From Bacteroidales bacterium (GTDB lineage: Bacteria; Bacteroidota; Bacteroidia; Bacteroidales; Bacteroidaceae): a DNA stretch of 64,000 nucleotides. The stretch is taken from NCBI GenBank assembly GCA_015654535.1, contig JAATGU010000090.1, positions 1 to 64,000 of the forward strand, written 5' to 3'. Shown here piece by piece: positions 53,213 to 62,185 of this stretch. The position numbers were made by a program, and so were the translations under genes. Within the stretch, counting starts at the first letter, position 1. Every line of letters begins with the position of its first letter. The notes beneath the pieces are model-generated. The model was not told where the DNA came from. It searched no databases and saw nothing but the letters and a program-made list of their open reading frames with translations.

Positions 53213-55246
53213 ATGAACGTAAAAAGATTGTTTTTTGGAATTGTATTGTTGCTTGGTATAGCAAAGGTTGTGGCAGCTGATTATACTGCCGGAAATGTTT
53301 CGGCAACCATCGCTTTGAAAGTGCCGGGAAATGATGCTAATCGTTACTCTTTGTCATTACAGAAACTAGAGAGTGGTTCTTTTGGATACCAACTGGTTAC
53401 ATCTGAAAAAATACCGATTACAGTTTTCCAAAATGTAGTAGAAAATGGCGATAAACAGCGAATTAGTGTGCTAATCACTGCTTTGAAAGATGTTTATTTC
53501 AATTATGGTCAACAGGTAAAGACAGGGTACCGGCACGATGACTGTCTGTTCTATATGCCGGGATTCTGGTATCGTCGTAATCTGCGTTCGCCAGAACAGG
53601 CTCCGTCATTTCATACGTCCGACAGTTGGCTGGTGCGTGAAGACCGTTTAAGTACTCCGTTGACGGCTGTTTTTGATGCGAAAGAAGGAAAGTCAATGTC
53701 CGTTATCCGTTTAGACAAGTTTGATAATGAAGCATTGACTACTCATAAGGAGGGAGAGATTATTCTTTCGGGAAAAACATCTATTGGCTATACCGGATTT
53801 GAGAATGTATCAGGTGAAACGGTGCTGTCCTTTGGGTTTCCATATAAGGAAATGCCTAAGACGTATATTCGCAAGTTGACGTTGGCCCCTCCGGTTGAGG
53901 CTTTTCAGTTTTTGCGTAAGGGAGAGAGTGTGTCTTTGACTTGGGAAATCTCTGAACGTGAAGCGTCCGATTTCTCCGAATGCGTTCAACGTACGTGGGA
54001 ATATAGCTATGATACCAATCATCCACAGTCGGTGAATACATCTTATACGCCTGAAATGATGAAGCAAGTGATGAGTAATTTCTTTGTAGAAAGCTATGTG
54101 GGAGATAATCCGACACATTACTATTCGGGCGTTGGAATGCGTACGTCTACCTGCGAAAGTACTGATGTAGCTGAAGTCGGTTTTGTAGGACGGACTTTGT
54201 TGAATGCATTCAATGCACTGGAATATGGCGAGCAGAAAGGACGTACGGACTTGGTGACAAATGCCAATAGTATATTTGAGACTTACGAAAAGAACGGATT
54301 TTCCGCTGCTGGTTTCTTCAATGAAGTAGTATATTATAAACGAAATTTTGTAGAACCTGTTCATAGCATTCGTCGCCAGTCGGAAGGAGCTTATGCAATC
54401 TTGCATTACCTCAATTATGAACGACTGAAAGGACGGAAACACGTGGAATGGGAGAAACGAGTAAGAGAAATGCTGGATATGTTCCTTCGTTTGCAGAATC
54501 AGGATGGCAGTTTCTCGCGCAAGTTCAAAGATGATTTTTCAATTGTGGACCAAAGCGGTGGAAGTACTCCTTCGGCAACTCTTCCTTTGGTGATGGGTTA
54601 TAAATATTTCAAGGATAAACGTTATCTGGTAGCGGCTAAGAAGACGATTGACTACTTGGAGAAGGAGTTGATCTCCAAAGCAGATTATTTTTCTTCCACT
54701 TTGGATGCCAACTGTGAAGACAAAGAAGCTTCTTTGTACGCTGCCAGCGCTGCCTATTATCTGGCCTTAGTTACTAAAGGGGCTGAGCAAGAACATTATG
54801 CGGCATTAGCTAAGAAAGCAACCTATTTTGCCTTGTCTTGGTATTATACATGGGATGTTCCTTTTGCACAGGGGCAAATGCTGGGGGATATAGGTCTAAA
54901 AACCAGGGGTTGGGGAAATGTTTCTGTAGAAAATAATCATATTGATGTGTTTGTATTTGAGTTTGCCGATGTGTTGAACTGGTTATCGAAGCGGTATACA
55001 GAGAAGCGTTTCTCTGATTTTGCACAGGTTATCAGTACCTCCATGCGTCAATTGTTGCCGGTTGAAGGGCATCTTTGCGGGGTGGCGAAAGTGGGTTATT
55101 ACCCTGAGGTGGTGCAGCACACCAATTGGGATTATGGGAAAAACGGCAAAGGTTTTTATAATGATATCTTTGCTCCAGGTTGGACGGTCGCTTCTTTGTG
55201 GGAGTTATTCTCTCCAGGACGTGCAGAGCATTTTTTAGGTAAATAG
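53213..55246 (+). CDS. Secreted (alpha/alpha)6-type protein, probable glycoside hydrolase or lyase
   Basis: A 677-residue protein with a signal peptide (RLFFGIVLLLGIAKVVAA). The N-terminal ~250 residues look beta-rich and the C-terminal ~400 form repeated helical pairs with aromatic and acidic motifs (RQSEGAYAILHYLNYERLKG, LQNQDGSFSRKFKDD, DQSGGSTPSATLPLVMGYKY, SWYYTWDVPFAQGQMLGDIG), as in uronyl hydrolases and other (alpha/alpha)6 enzymes. I do not recognise a specific family; GH154-like or another uronide-active family is possible. It lies at the end of the PUL behind promoter P3 and is probably under the HTCS. Confidence 0.7.
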   Translation: MNVKRLFFGIVLLLGIAKVVAADYTAGNVSATIALKVPGNDANRYSLSLQKLESGSFGYQLVTSEKIPITVFQNVVENGDKQRISVLITALKDVYFNYGQQVKTGYRHDDCLFYMPGFWYRRNLRSPEQAPSFHTSDSWLVREDRLSTPLTAVFDAKEGKSMSVIRLDKFDNEALTTHKEGEIILSGKTSIGYTGFENVSGETVLSFGFPYKEMPKTYIRKLTLAPPVEAFQFLRKGESVSLTWEISEREASDFSECVQRTWEYSYDTNHPQSVNTSYTPEMMKQVMSNFFVESYVGDNPTHYYSGVGMRTSTCESTDVAEVGFVGRTLLNAFNALEYGEQKGRTDLVTNANSIFETYEKNGFSAAGFFNEVVYYKRNFVEPVHSIRRQSEGAYAILHYLNYERLKGRKHVEWEKRVREMLDMFLRLQNQDGSFSRKFKDDFSIVDQSGGSTPSATLPLVMGYKYFKDKRYLVAAKKTIDYLEKELISKADYFSSTLDANCEDKEASLYAASAAYYLALVTKGAEQEHYAALAKKATYFALSWYYTWDVPFAQGQMLGDIGLKTRGWGNVSVENNHIDVFVFEFADVLNWLSKRYTEKRFSDFAQVISTSMRQLLPVEGHLCGVAKVGYYPEVVQHTNWDYGKNGKGFYNDIFAPGWTVASLWELFSPGRAEHFLGK

Positions 55247-55350
55247 GGTCGGTGTAACTGTAGTATTTTTGTTTTTTGATAAAAAATTTCGAATATTTCT
55301 ATTTTTTCGGGAAGGAGGCAAGTGAAACAAACCATTCTTTTTTTTCTTGT

Positions 55351-55394
55351 TACTTAGGTCATGTTAAAAAGATGTCTGGACTTCTTTTTCAAGA
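55351..55394. repeat. Dispersed terminator-like repeat, copy 2
   Basis: CTTAGG(T)CATGTTAAAAA then GATGTCTGGACTTCTTTTTC closely matches 15143-15185. The 24-base core folds with AAAAAGA pairing to TCTTTTT and ends in a T-run. Here it sits about 105 bases after the last PUL gene, a natural terminator position. Confidence 0.6.
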
Positions 55395-55554
55395 TGTCTG
55401 GACTCTTTGGGAGAAATCTCTGGATATATTTTTTAAGGAGACTTTGATTTAGTAACCATACACTGTATTCTATTATTATTTTACTATCTATTACAAAATC
55501 GATTAATAAACATCTAACGTTACACGTTTTTTATTTTGCTTTGGATACTCAGGT

Positions 55555-55810
55555 AAGTTTTTACCATTTACATAAGTATCTTTCAATCGAATATTTTTAC
55601 CCAAAAGGAAGAACCTCCTAGGATATCGAGTAAAGATAGAAATTCTCTTGCAAAACTCGCAGAGATTATGGAACAACAGATGAGCAATGCAGACTTAAAT
55701 GTTGATTTTATATGGTTGGTTATAACGATCCACATTATTTTAGTAAAAGCTTTAAGACTTTTTGGGGGATGAATCCCACCGAATATGCTAAGCAATCAGA
55801 GAAATTGTAG
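55555..55810 (+). pseudogene. Second HTCS/AraC remnant
   Basis: One frame reads QKEEPPRISSKDRNSLAKLA then EIMEQQMSNADLNVDF (55602-55710), the linker between receiver and AraC domain of an HTCS. A shifted frame then gives YMVGYNDPHYFSKSFKTFWG and MNPTEYAKQSEKL with TAG at 55808, the end of an AraC domain. About 50 codons between them are missing. The sequence differs from the intact HTCS (NPTEY against LPKDF), so a second, distinct regulator once lay here. Confidence 0.8.
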
Positions 55811-55997
55811 ATTGACTATTTTTACATTAACCTTATTGCCAGATTTCTTATACATGTAGTAAGTAAAATCGTGATTGCTTTTCTTTCCCTGATTTTTTAA
55901 TTACTGATTTGCATAATCACCTTATTTATATAATAGTTAATAGTGAAGGATTGAAGATATAATAGAAGAGGTTATAGAATGACTTTTGTATAAATAA
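55811..55997. other. AT-rich gap before YifB
   Basis: Nothing recognisable; no clear terminator for the minus-strand YifB gene is seen. The 55395-55554 stretch before the HTCS remnant is likewise featureless. Confidence 0.5.
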
Positions 55998-57536
55998 TTA
56001 TCCTGCCCAACTCTCCCTGTCTAAATTCCTATAGCTAATAGCTTCTGCCAGATGTGCCGATTGTATATTCTCACATCCTTCGAGATCAGCAACCGTACGG
56101 GCTACTTTTAGAATACGATCATAAGCCCGTGCGGAGAGATTTAATCGGTTCATGGCGTTCTTTAATAAGGCAAGCCCTTTGGCGTCTGGTTCAGCAAAAA
56201 TGTGAAGCAATTTGGTGTTCATCTGTGCATTACAGTAAATTCCTGGATGGTCAGTATATCGTTGTTCCTGAATCTGGCGGGCTTTGATCACTCGTGCCCG
56301 TATATCTTTACTGGGCTCAGCACTCCTTTTATCGGAAATCTTCTCGAATGGCACGGGAACAATCTCTATTTGTATGTCGATACGGTCAAGAAGTGGACCG
56401 GAAATGCGATTCAGGTATTTCTGTACTTGCCCCGGACTGCAAACGCAAGTTTTGGTGGGATGGTTATAATATCCGCAAGGACATGGATTCATGGAGGCAA
56501 TCATCATGAATCCGGCGGGGTAATCAATGCTGTATTTAGCACGAGAAACAGAAATCATGCGATCTTCCAATGGTTGCCGAAGCACTTCGAGCACACTGCG
56601 GTTGAACTCGGGAAGTTCATCGAGAAAGAGGACTCCATTATGAGCCAAACTTATTTCCCCTGGTTGAGGAAAAGTGCCTCCACCTACCATGGCTACTTGT
56701 GAAATAGTATGATGTGGGCTGCGGAAAGGGCGCTTGGCAATTAAGGACGTTTCTTTCCCTAACTTTCCGGCCACGGAATGAATCTTGGTGGTTTCTAGAC
56801 TTTCTCCTAAAGAGAGCGGCGGGAGAATGGAAGGAAGGCGCTTGGCCATCATGGATTTCCCACTTCCTGGTGCACCAATCATTATCAGATTGTGTCCGCC
56901 AGCTGCGGCGACTTCAAGAGCCCGCTTCACATTCTCCTGCCCTTTCACATCTGAAAAATCAAAATCAAAAGAGGTTTGTTGGGCATAGAACTCTTCTCGG
57001 GTATCTACTATTGTTTGTTCTAATTCTTTTTCTTCGTTGAAAAATTGGATCACCTCTTTAATGTTGCTTACACCATAAACTTTGAGACTATTCACCACTG
57101 CGGCTTCTCTGGCATTGAGACGGGGAACAATTAGTCCTTCATAGCCATCTTCGCGAGCTTTGATGGCAATGGGTAAGGCTCCCTTTATGGGTTGTAAACT
57201 CCCGTCGAGACTTAGCTCTCCCATGATAATGTATTTGCTTAGCTTGTCGGGAGAAACATGCTCTTTTGCAGCCATCATCCCTATTGCCAAAGGTAAGTCG
57301 TAAGCTGACCCTTCCTTACGGATATCTGCCGGAGCCATATTAATCACTATTTGTGAAGTAGTAAATTTGTAGCCATTCACCTGCAAGGCGGAAAGGATGC
57401 GTTCGTGACTTTCTTTTACGGCGGAGTCAGGTAAACCAACGAGGTGGAACATACATCCTCTGGTGCTGTTCACTTCAATGGTGATAACGGTTGCGTCTAT
57501 CCCTTGAACAGCAGCTCCAAATACCTTAACAAGCAT
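55998..57536 (-). CDS. comM: YifB/ComM family Mg chelatase-like AAA+ ATPase
   Basis: A 512-residue protein. The N-terminal ChlI-like domain (about 20-140) has FHLVGLPDSAVKESHERI and INMAPADIRKEGSAYDLPLA. The AAA+ module has Walker A GAPGSGKSMMAKRL (about 215-228), GEISLAHNGVLFLDELPEF (about 293-311, Walker B) and a C-terminal lid with NLSARAYDRILKVARTVADL. A zinc-like CPCGYYNHPTKTCVC is present near 352-366. ComM acts as a helicase in branch migration during natural transformation in some bacteria; its role in Bacteroides is inferred only. It is 6 bases from the lipoprotein gene upstream. Confidence 0.95.
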   Translation of the reverse strand: MLVKVFGAAVQGIDATVITIEVNSTRGCMFHLVGLPDSAVKESHERILSALQVNGYKFTTSQIVINMAPADIRKEGSAYDLPLAIGMMAAKEHVSPDKLSKYIIMGELSLDGSLQPIKGALPIAIKAREDGYEGLIVPRLNAREAAVVNSLKVYGVSNIKEVIQFFNEEKELEQTIVDTREEFYAQQTSFDFDFSDVKGQENVKRALEVAAAGGHNLIMIGAPGSGKSMMAKRLPSILPPLSLGESLETTKIHSVAGKLGKETSLIAKRPFRSPHHTISQVAMVGGGTFPQPGEISLAHNGVLFLDELPEFNRSVLEVLRQPLEDRMISVSRAKYSIDYPAGFMMIASMNPCPCGYYNHPTKTCVCSPGQVQKYLNRISGPLLDRIDIQIEIVPVPFEKISDKRSAEPSKDIRARVIKARQIQEQRYTDHPGIYCNAQMNTKLLHIFAEPDAKGLALLKNAMNRLNLSARAYDRILKVARTVADLEGCENIQSAHLAEAISYRNLDRESWAG

Positions 57537-57542
57537 ATTTGT

Positions 57543-58667
57543 TTATTTTACGGAAGTGTCTTCTATGAAGAGTTCTTCTAATTTTTTAGTTAATTCTTTA
57601 TCTTTTAAGTTTCGGGCCATTATTTTCCCTCTGGGATCAATAAGAACATTAGCGGGTAGGGCTTCTATTCCATACTGTTGTATTACGGGAGAGTTCCAAC
57701 TGCTGAAGTCGCATACTTGTTCCCAAGAAAGTGAATCTTTTTTAGTAGCTTCTTCCCATTTATTCTTGTCTACATCCAGCGAGATCCCCAGAATGGCAAA
57801 ATGATTTGCCTTAAAACGTCTATAAAGAGAGGCAATCTGAGAATTTTCTTTTCTTGAAGGGGTACTCCAAGATGCCCAAAAGTTTATTAATAGATACTTT
57901 TCCTTGAAGTCATAAAGAGTAATAATTTTTTTTTCTTTATTGGTTAGACTCAGATACGGAGCCTGCTTTCCGATAGCAAGAGCTTCATCCGTATTTATCG
58001 TTTTGGATAATTGTTGCATGTAGGGAGAATCTTTTAGACTTCCACTCATTATATTGACTAATTCTTTTATTTTTGTAGCATCTGGGTTCTCTACTTGAAC
58101 AAAGTATTTATCAATTAAATAGAGGCTTATGGGAGAAAAGGTATGCGTATGGATGAATGCTGAGGCTTTTTCTTTTATTGCTTTCTCGGCCTTAAGTAAT
58201 TCCGGCGATTGGAGTAAGTCATTGTATTTTTTCTCATTCCCGGAAACATAAGAAGTATATAATTCGTTTTTTAGTCTGCTTGTAGCTTTGGATATATCGG
58301 TAATGCTTTCTTTAAATGTATTCATTTCTTTATTTAAGTCACCACCTTTTACCTTAAGTAAATCCAAAGAGGAAGCATCTCCACTAACCTTTATTTTGTC
58401 ACCTTTATCTGCAAAGATAACGCATTCTTCCATATTTTTAAAATGAAGTGTTACTTGTGTAAAGGTGTCAATAGGCGCCTTGTAAGTAAATTTACCGTTT
58501 TTGGCGTAGATGGTGTCCAGCGCATCTCCATTTTTGTCCGCTCCATATACTAAAATCATTTCATTGTTTAAGCCATCAATATCTCCTTTGATAGTGATAT
58601 GACTATTTTTGTTTTTGCAACCAAATAAACATAGCATTAATGTAATGGCAAAACTTATCTTTCTCAT
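57543..58667 (-). CDS. TlpA-like thioredoxin-fold lipoprotein lacking the CxxC cysteines
   Basis: A 374-residue lipoprotein. I start at the ATG at 58667, which gives a clean lipoprotein signal (KISFAITLMLCLFGC); the longer open frame adds 26 basic residues with no signal. The N-terminal DUF4369 domain (about 25-115) is followed by a helical part and a C-terminal thioredoxin fold with LLINFWASWSTPSRKEN. The usual WCxPC is here W-S-T-P-S, so both redox cysteines are serine. ALPANVLIDPRG is the cis-proline loop. It cannot act as a normal thiol oxidoreductase and may be a binding or scaffold protein. Confidence 0.88.
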   Translation of the reverse strand: MRKISFAITLMLCLFGCKNKNSHITIKGDIDGLNNEMILVYGADKNGDALDTIYAKNGKFTYKAPIDTFTQVTLHFKNMEECVIFADKGDKIKVSGDASSLDLLKVKGGDLNKEMNTFKESITDISKATSRLKNELYTSYVSGNEKKYNDLLQSPELLKAEKAIKEKASAFIHTHTFSPISLYLIDKYFVQVENPDATKIKELVNIMSGSLKDSPYMQQLSKTINTDEALAIGKQAPYLSLTNKEKKIITLYDFKEKYLLINFWASWSTPSRKENSQIASLYRRFKANHFAILGISLDVDKNKWEEATKKDSLSWEQVCDFSSWNSPVIQQYGIEALPANVLIDPRGKIMARNLKDKELTKKLEELFIEDTSVK

Positions 58668-58684
58668 ACTAACTATATTTTTTG

Positions 58685-58692
58685 CAAATTTA
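58685..58692 (-). promoter_or_regulatory. -7 box of the lipoprotein-YifB operon
   Basis: The minus strand reads TAAATTTG, a TAnnTTTG match, 18 bases before the chosen ATG at 58667. A transcript starting about 8 bases downstream would exclude the longer upstream start, supporting the shorter protein. Confidence 0.55.
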
Positions 58693-58740
58693 GCTAATTT
58701 GTTTCTATGCAGGGTATGCTTTGCAATTTTTTTTATCTGA

Positions 58741-58783
58741 TACAAAAAAAACGGGATTATCTGTTTTATTAGATAATCCCGTT
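58741..58783 (-). terminator. Strong rho-independent terminator of the TPR lipoprotein gene
   Basis: AACGGGATTATCT (58750-58762) is perfectly complementary to AGATAATCCCGTT (58771-58783) with an 8-base loop. On the minus strand it is followed by seven or more T residues, 30 bases after the stop of the gene at 58813. Confidence 0.92.
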
Positions 58784-58812
58784 GATTATATTATTTCGCT
58801 TAAAACGATTCC

Positions 58813-60510
58813 TTATTTTATTACATTAAGGAATTCAGCATCAGTAGCGAATTTAGCAAATTCTAAATCAGTAGAAGCTTTTTTAGCTAAAGAAGGATCT
58901 TTCTTGATTGCACTTGATAAACTACTTGTTACGATAGAAGCATTGTTAGTTCTTGCACCTACGATAGCCATCAGATAATCTGTATAAGCATCAGGAGCTT
59001 CAATGCCGGAAAGTGTGTTCTTTGCTTTGTTATAGTCCTTAGCAAGAATTTGAGCAAGAGCGGCACTGTTTGTTTTTGCGTCACCGAATGAATTTACAGC
59101 TCTATCATATTCACCTCTTGAAACGTATAAGTTTCCAAGTGATTCATTTAACTGTTTTGCACCGGCAGCTTTTCCAAAGTAAGATTCTGCAGCTGTTTTA
59201 TCACCACTTTTTAAAGCAACCAAACCTAAGTTCATGTTTACTTCAGGAGCAGATTTCAAATTGGCAGCTTTATTTAAGAACGATTTAGCACCATCAATGT
59301 CACCTTTTTGGTAAGCAAGGAATGCAAGGTTATTATATGCACGGTAGTCATTAGGATATAATTCTGTGGCTTTCGTGTAGATAGCTTCTTTTTTTGAATT
59401 ATCTTTAGTTAAAGTAGCGGCATAAAGCAATTCTTCGATATTCAGTTTGCTTGCATCACTGTTAGCCAAACTAGTAATCTCCTCATCGGATTTTCCAATG
59501 ATATCATAGTTTAAAGTTAAACGTGAACGTCTCAACTGAGGAAGAACTTCTTCTGCGAGAGTTTTGTATACTGAAGAAATATTCTTAATTTCAGTTTCTC
59601 TTTGTTCAGGATCTTGATACATAGAAAGAACGCGAAGGATAAGATCTTTGTCTTGGATATTGGATTTAGATACTAATTCTTGGAATCCTTCCCAATCTTG
59701 AGCTGTGTATTTTGAATCTACTGTAGCATCTACTTTACCTTTCTTAAGTTCTTTGTTCAGGTAAGTAACTGTATTGGATTCACGCTTTTCAGCAAGTGTG
59801 GTATTTAATTTAGGTCCACCATCAGGAGAGGCATAAGAAGAAATTTCAATGTTATTGATTTTCTTCCCTTTTGTATCTGCATTTGCATCAGCTACTGTTT
59901 TATTGAAATCTTTAACTTCAGCAGATTTCAATTCAGAGGCACGAATGTTAGCTTGTTGAATAATGAACATGATCTTTGCTTCTTGAGCCTGTTTGATCAC
60001 CCGTTGAAAAGCATCGTCTGAACTTGCAGGATTTGCACTTGACAAAGTGTTGTTAATTAATTCAGAAGTAGAGATTACACCGTCGGCAATTTTAACATCA
60101 GGGATGCTGATTGCTTTCTTCCCAACTTTTGCATTGAAAACTAAGTATAATTCTGATTTTGCCATTTCAGGAACATAATCAAAATTAGCTTTTGTTGTGT
60201 AGGTTCCTCCCATCTTATAAGAGATCGTCTGATCATTCCCTTCTACTTTTTCACCTTGGAACAATGCAGGTTGACTTTTAGCTTCTCCTCCATTCCATCT
60301 TAATACTGGAGTCACTTCTACAACAGCTTTCTTCTTGAAATACTTTTCTGGGAATTTGCCGTTAATTGTTACTGGGACTTTACCTCCGACAGCTTCCAAA
60401 ACCTGAGGATTTGTCGTGAAGTATTCCGATGATAATTCACCCATCTTCCCACAAGAAGAAAGGGCAACAACTAAAGCCATGAGTAATGGCAAATACAACT
60501 TCTTAACCAT
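58813..60510 (-). CDS. TPR-containing outer membrane lipoprotein
   Basis: A 565-residue lipoprotein (VALSSC, C20). The N-terminal ~150 residues are beta-rich with no family I can name. The middle (about 190-345) has an OmpA-like segment (IEISSYASPDGGPKLNTTLA and KRES) that may bind peptidoglycan. The C-terminal part (about 375-520) has several TPR units (DYRAYNNLAFLAYQKGDIDG, EVNMNLGLVALKSGDKTAAE, ESLGNLYVSRGEYDRAVNSF). It is probably an abundant envelope structural protein; it has a good promoter and a perfect terminator and stands alone. Confidence 0.88.
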   Translation of the reverse strand: MVKKLYLPLLMALVVALSSCGKMGELSSEYFTTNPQVLEAVGGKVPVTINGKFPEKYFKKKAVVEVTPVLRWNGGEAKSQPALFQGEKVEGNDQTISYKMGGTYTTKANFDYVPEMAKSELYLVFNAKVGKKAISIPDVKIADGVISTSELINNTLSSANPASSDDAFQRVIKQAQEAKIMFIIQQANIRASELKSAEVKDFNKTVADANADTKGKKINNIEISSYASPDGGPKLNTTLAEKRESNTVTYLNKELKKGKVDATVDSKYTAQDWEGFQELVSKSNIQDKDLILRVLSMYQDPEQRETEIKNISSVYKTLAEEVLPQLRRSRLTLNYDIIGKSDEEITSLANSDASKLNIEELLYAATLTKDNSKKEAIYTKATELYPNDYRAYNNLAFLAYQKGDIDGAKSFLNKAANLKSAPEVNMNLGLVALKSGDKTAAESYFGKAAGAKQLNESLGNLYVSRGEYDRAVNSFGDAKTNSAALAQILAKDYNKAKNTLSGIEAPDAYTDYLMAIVGARTNNASIVTSSLSSAIKKDPSLAKKASTDLEFAKFATDAEFLNVIK

Positions 60511-60595
60511 GTTTTTGATATAAATTAAATGTTTGTAATTGAAATCGTCTATTTATACTGCTTATCAAATAGTTTGAGTTTGCAGAATCTTTGGA

Positions 60596-60627
60596 CAAAG
60601 ATATTAATTCTTAAATTTATTGGCAAA
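60596..60627 (-). promoter_or_regulatory. Full promoter of the TPR lipoprotein gene
   Basis: On the minus strand a TTTG (60624-60627) precedes TATCTTTG (60596-60603) by 20 bases, the consensus -33/-7 arrangement of Bacteroides. The leader would be about 78 bases. This is the best housekeeping promoter in the window. Confidence 0.7.
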
Positions 60628-60720
60628 TCTTATGCCAATTTTATTATAAATTAGATAAACAAGTTTGAACCTTTTAGTCTATCACATTATATAACAAGCT
60701 ATATGTTTTATTGTTCGCCT

Positions 60721-61668
60721 TTATTTTTTTTCTTTTTCACGATATTTTATATTACGTGGGTGATGTTCTATGATTTCGCTCCTAAGCATGTTCATGTCTA
60801 TGTGAGTATATATTTCTGTTGTTGCAATGGATTCATGACCTAGCATACATTGGATAGCTCGAAGATTGGCTCCTCCTTCCAATAAATGTGTGGCGAATGA
60901 GTGCCGAAAAGTGTGCGGACTTACATTCTTTTTTATTCCTGCCAACTTTGCCTGCTCTTTTATTATATGAAAAATCATGATCCGGGATAGATTGGTTCCT
61001 CTTCGGCTAAGAAAAAGAAAATCTTCAAAATCTTTATGCACATCAATGTTTTCGCGTTCAGGAAGGTAGAAATTTATTTCTTTGATTGCACGAGGAGAAA
61101 TTGGTACTAATCGTTGTTTACTTCCCTTTCCTTCTACCTTGATAAAGCCGTCATCGAAATATAATTCTGATATTTTTAAGTTAGTAAGTTCTGAAACTCG
61201 TAAACCACAGCTATAAAGGGTCTCTAATATCGCTCTGTTTCGTTGTCCTTCTTTTTTCTCAAGATCTATAGTCGAAATAATAGAGTCAATCTCTTCTAAA
61301 TTGAGAACTTCGGGTAATTTAAATCCAATTTTAGGTCCCTCGAGTAGCTCTGTAGGATCAGATTGTATATAATCGTCCAGAATCAGGAAGCGATAAAATG
61401 ATTTAATTCCCGAAATAATGCGTGCTTGGGAGCGAGGATGAATTCCGATGTCGTGTAAACCTGCAGCGAAGCTCTGTAAATTGTCTAACGTTACATCGAA
61501 GATATCTATCCTCTCTAGTAATAAGAAACTAAGGAGTTTATCCAAATCTGTTAAATAGGCGTCCAGAGTGTTTTTTGATAAAGACTTTTCTAATAGCAAA
61601 TATTGTCGATATTTTCTAATTAACTGTTTGTTTTTATCCTTATTGTTTCTTTTTTCGTTTGTTTTCAT
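60721..61668 (-). CDS. xerD: XerD-type tyrosine recombinase
   Basis: A 315-residue site-specific recombinase likely to resolve chromosome dimers. The N-terminal SAM-like DNA-binding domain is at about 17-105. The catalytic residues are visible: R in SCGLRVSEL (about 171-179), K in EGKGSKQRLVP, H and R in HTFRHSFATHLL (about 251-262), H in LGHES (about 274) and Tyr in TTEIYTHI (about 283). Length and lack of accessory genes favour a housekeeping XerC/D rather than an integrase. It is divergent from aroQ with overlapping promoters. Confidence 0.93.
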   Translation of the reverse strand: MKTNEKRNNKDKNKQLIRKYRQYLLLEKSLSKNTLDAYLTDLDKLLSFLLLERIDIFDVTLDNLQSFAAGLHDIGIHPRSQARIISGIKSFYRFLILDDYIQSDPTELLEGPKIGFKLPEVLNLEEIDSIISTIDLEKKEGQRNRAILETLYSCGLRVSELTNLKISELYFDDGFIKVEGKGSKQRLVPISPRAIKEINFYLPERENIDVHKDFEDFLFLSRRGTNLSRIMIFHIIKEQAKLAGIKKNVSPHTFRHSFATHLLEGGANLRAIQCMLGHESIATTEIYTHIDMNMLRSEIIEHHPRNIKYREKEKK

Positions 61669-61678
61669 TTCTTTTTTC

Positions 61679-61686
61679 TACCTTTG
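61679..61686 (+). promoter_or_regulatory. -7 box of aroQ
   Basis: TACCTTTG matches TAnnTTTG, 57 bases before the aroQ ATG. The predicted start near 61694 lies inside the divergent xerD leader. Confidence 0.6.
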
Positions 61687-61708
61687 CATCTTGATAAATT
61701 GTCCTCTA

Positions 61709-61716
61709 CAAAGATA
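61709..61716 (-). promoter_or_regulatory. -7 box of xerD
   Basis: The minus strand reads TATCTTTG, a TAnnTTTG match, 41 bases before the xerD ATG. It faces the aroQ box across only 22 bases. Confidence 0.6.
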
Positions 61717-61742
61717 TTGAATTAAATAGAATTATTTGTTTT

Positions 61743-62165
61743 ATGAGAATACAAATTATTAATGGCCCTAATATCAATTTATTAGGTAAACGTGAACCTT
61801 CCATCTATGGAACTGTTTCTTTTGAAGAATATTTTCTTGAATTAACTGGACGATACCCAGACGTAGACATTCATTATTATCAATCGAATGTGGAAGGTGA
61901 GATGATAGATAAGATTCAAGAGATTGGTTTTGACTTTGATGGTATCATTTTAAACGCGGGAGCATATACTCATACTTCTATTGCTATTCAAGATGCAATC
62001 AAAGCTGTGACGGCACCCGTGATAGAAGTACATATATCGAATGTGCATGCGCGGGAATCTTTTCGTCACATTTCAATGATATCTTCTGCTTGCATAGGAG
62101 TTATTTGTGGCTTTGGACTAGATTCTTATCGTTTGGCTTTGGAAGCATTATTGGTGAAAAAATAA
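61743..62165 (+). CDS. aroQ: Type II 3-dehydroquinate dehydratase
   Basis: A 140-residue shikimate-pathway enzyme that removes water from 3-dehydroquinate. The full type II pattern is present: INGPNINLLGKREPSIYG (residues 5-22, with the catalytic Tyr), YQSNVEGEMIDKI, LNAGAYTHTSIAIQDAI (about 72-88), and EVHISNVHARESFRH (about 96-110, with the catalytic His). Length is typical. It lies 20 bases before pyk. Confidence 0.97.
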   Translation: MRIQIINGPNINLLGKREPSIYGTVSFEEYFLELTGRYPDVDIHYYQSNVEGEMIDKIQEIGFDFDGIILNAGAYTHTSIAIQDAIKAVTAPVIEVHISNVHARESFRHISMISSACIGVICGFGLDSYRLALEALLVKK

Positions 62166-62185
62166 AAAAGATAATATAAAGTTTT

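Noticed and set aside
53810-54442. 210-codon minus-strand open frame inside the 53213 gene
   Set aside because: Composition is typical of an antisense shadow; the plus-strand frame has a signal peptide and family-like motifs.
60721-61668. Tyrosine recombinase as an integrase of a mobile element
   Set aside because: Length and motifs fit housekeeping XerD, it lies among core genes, and no attachment-site repeats or mobility genes are nearby.
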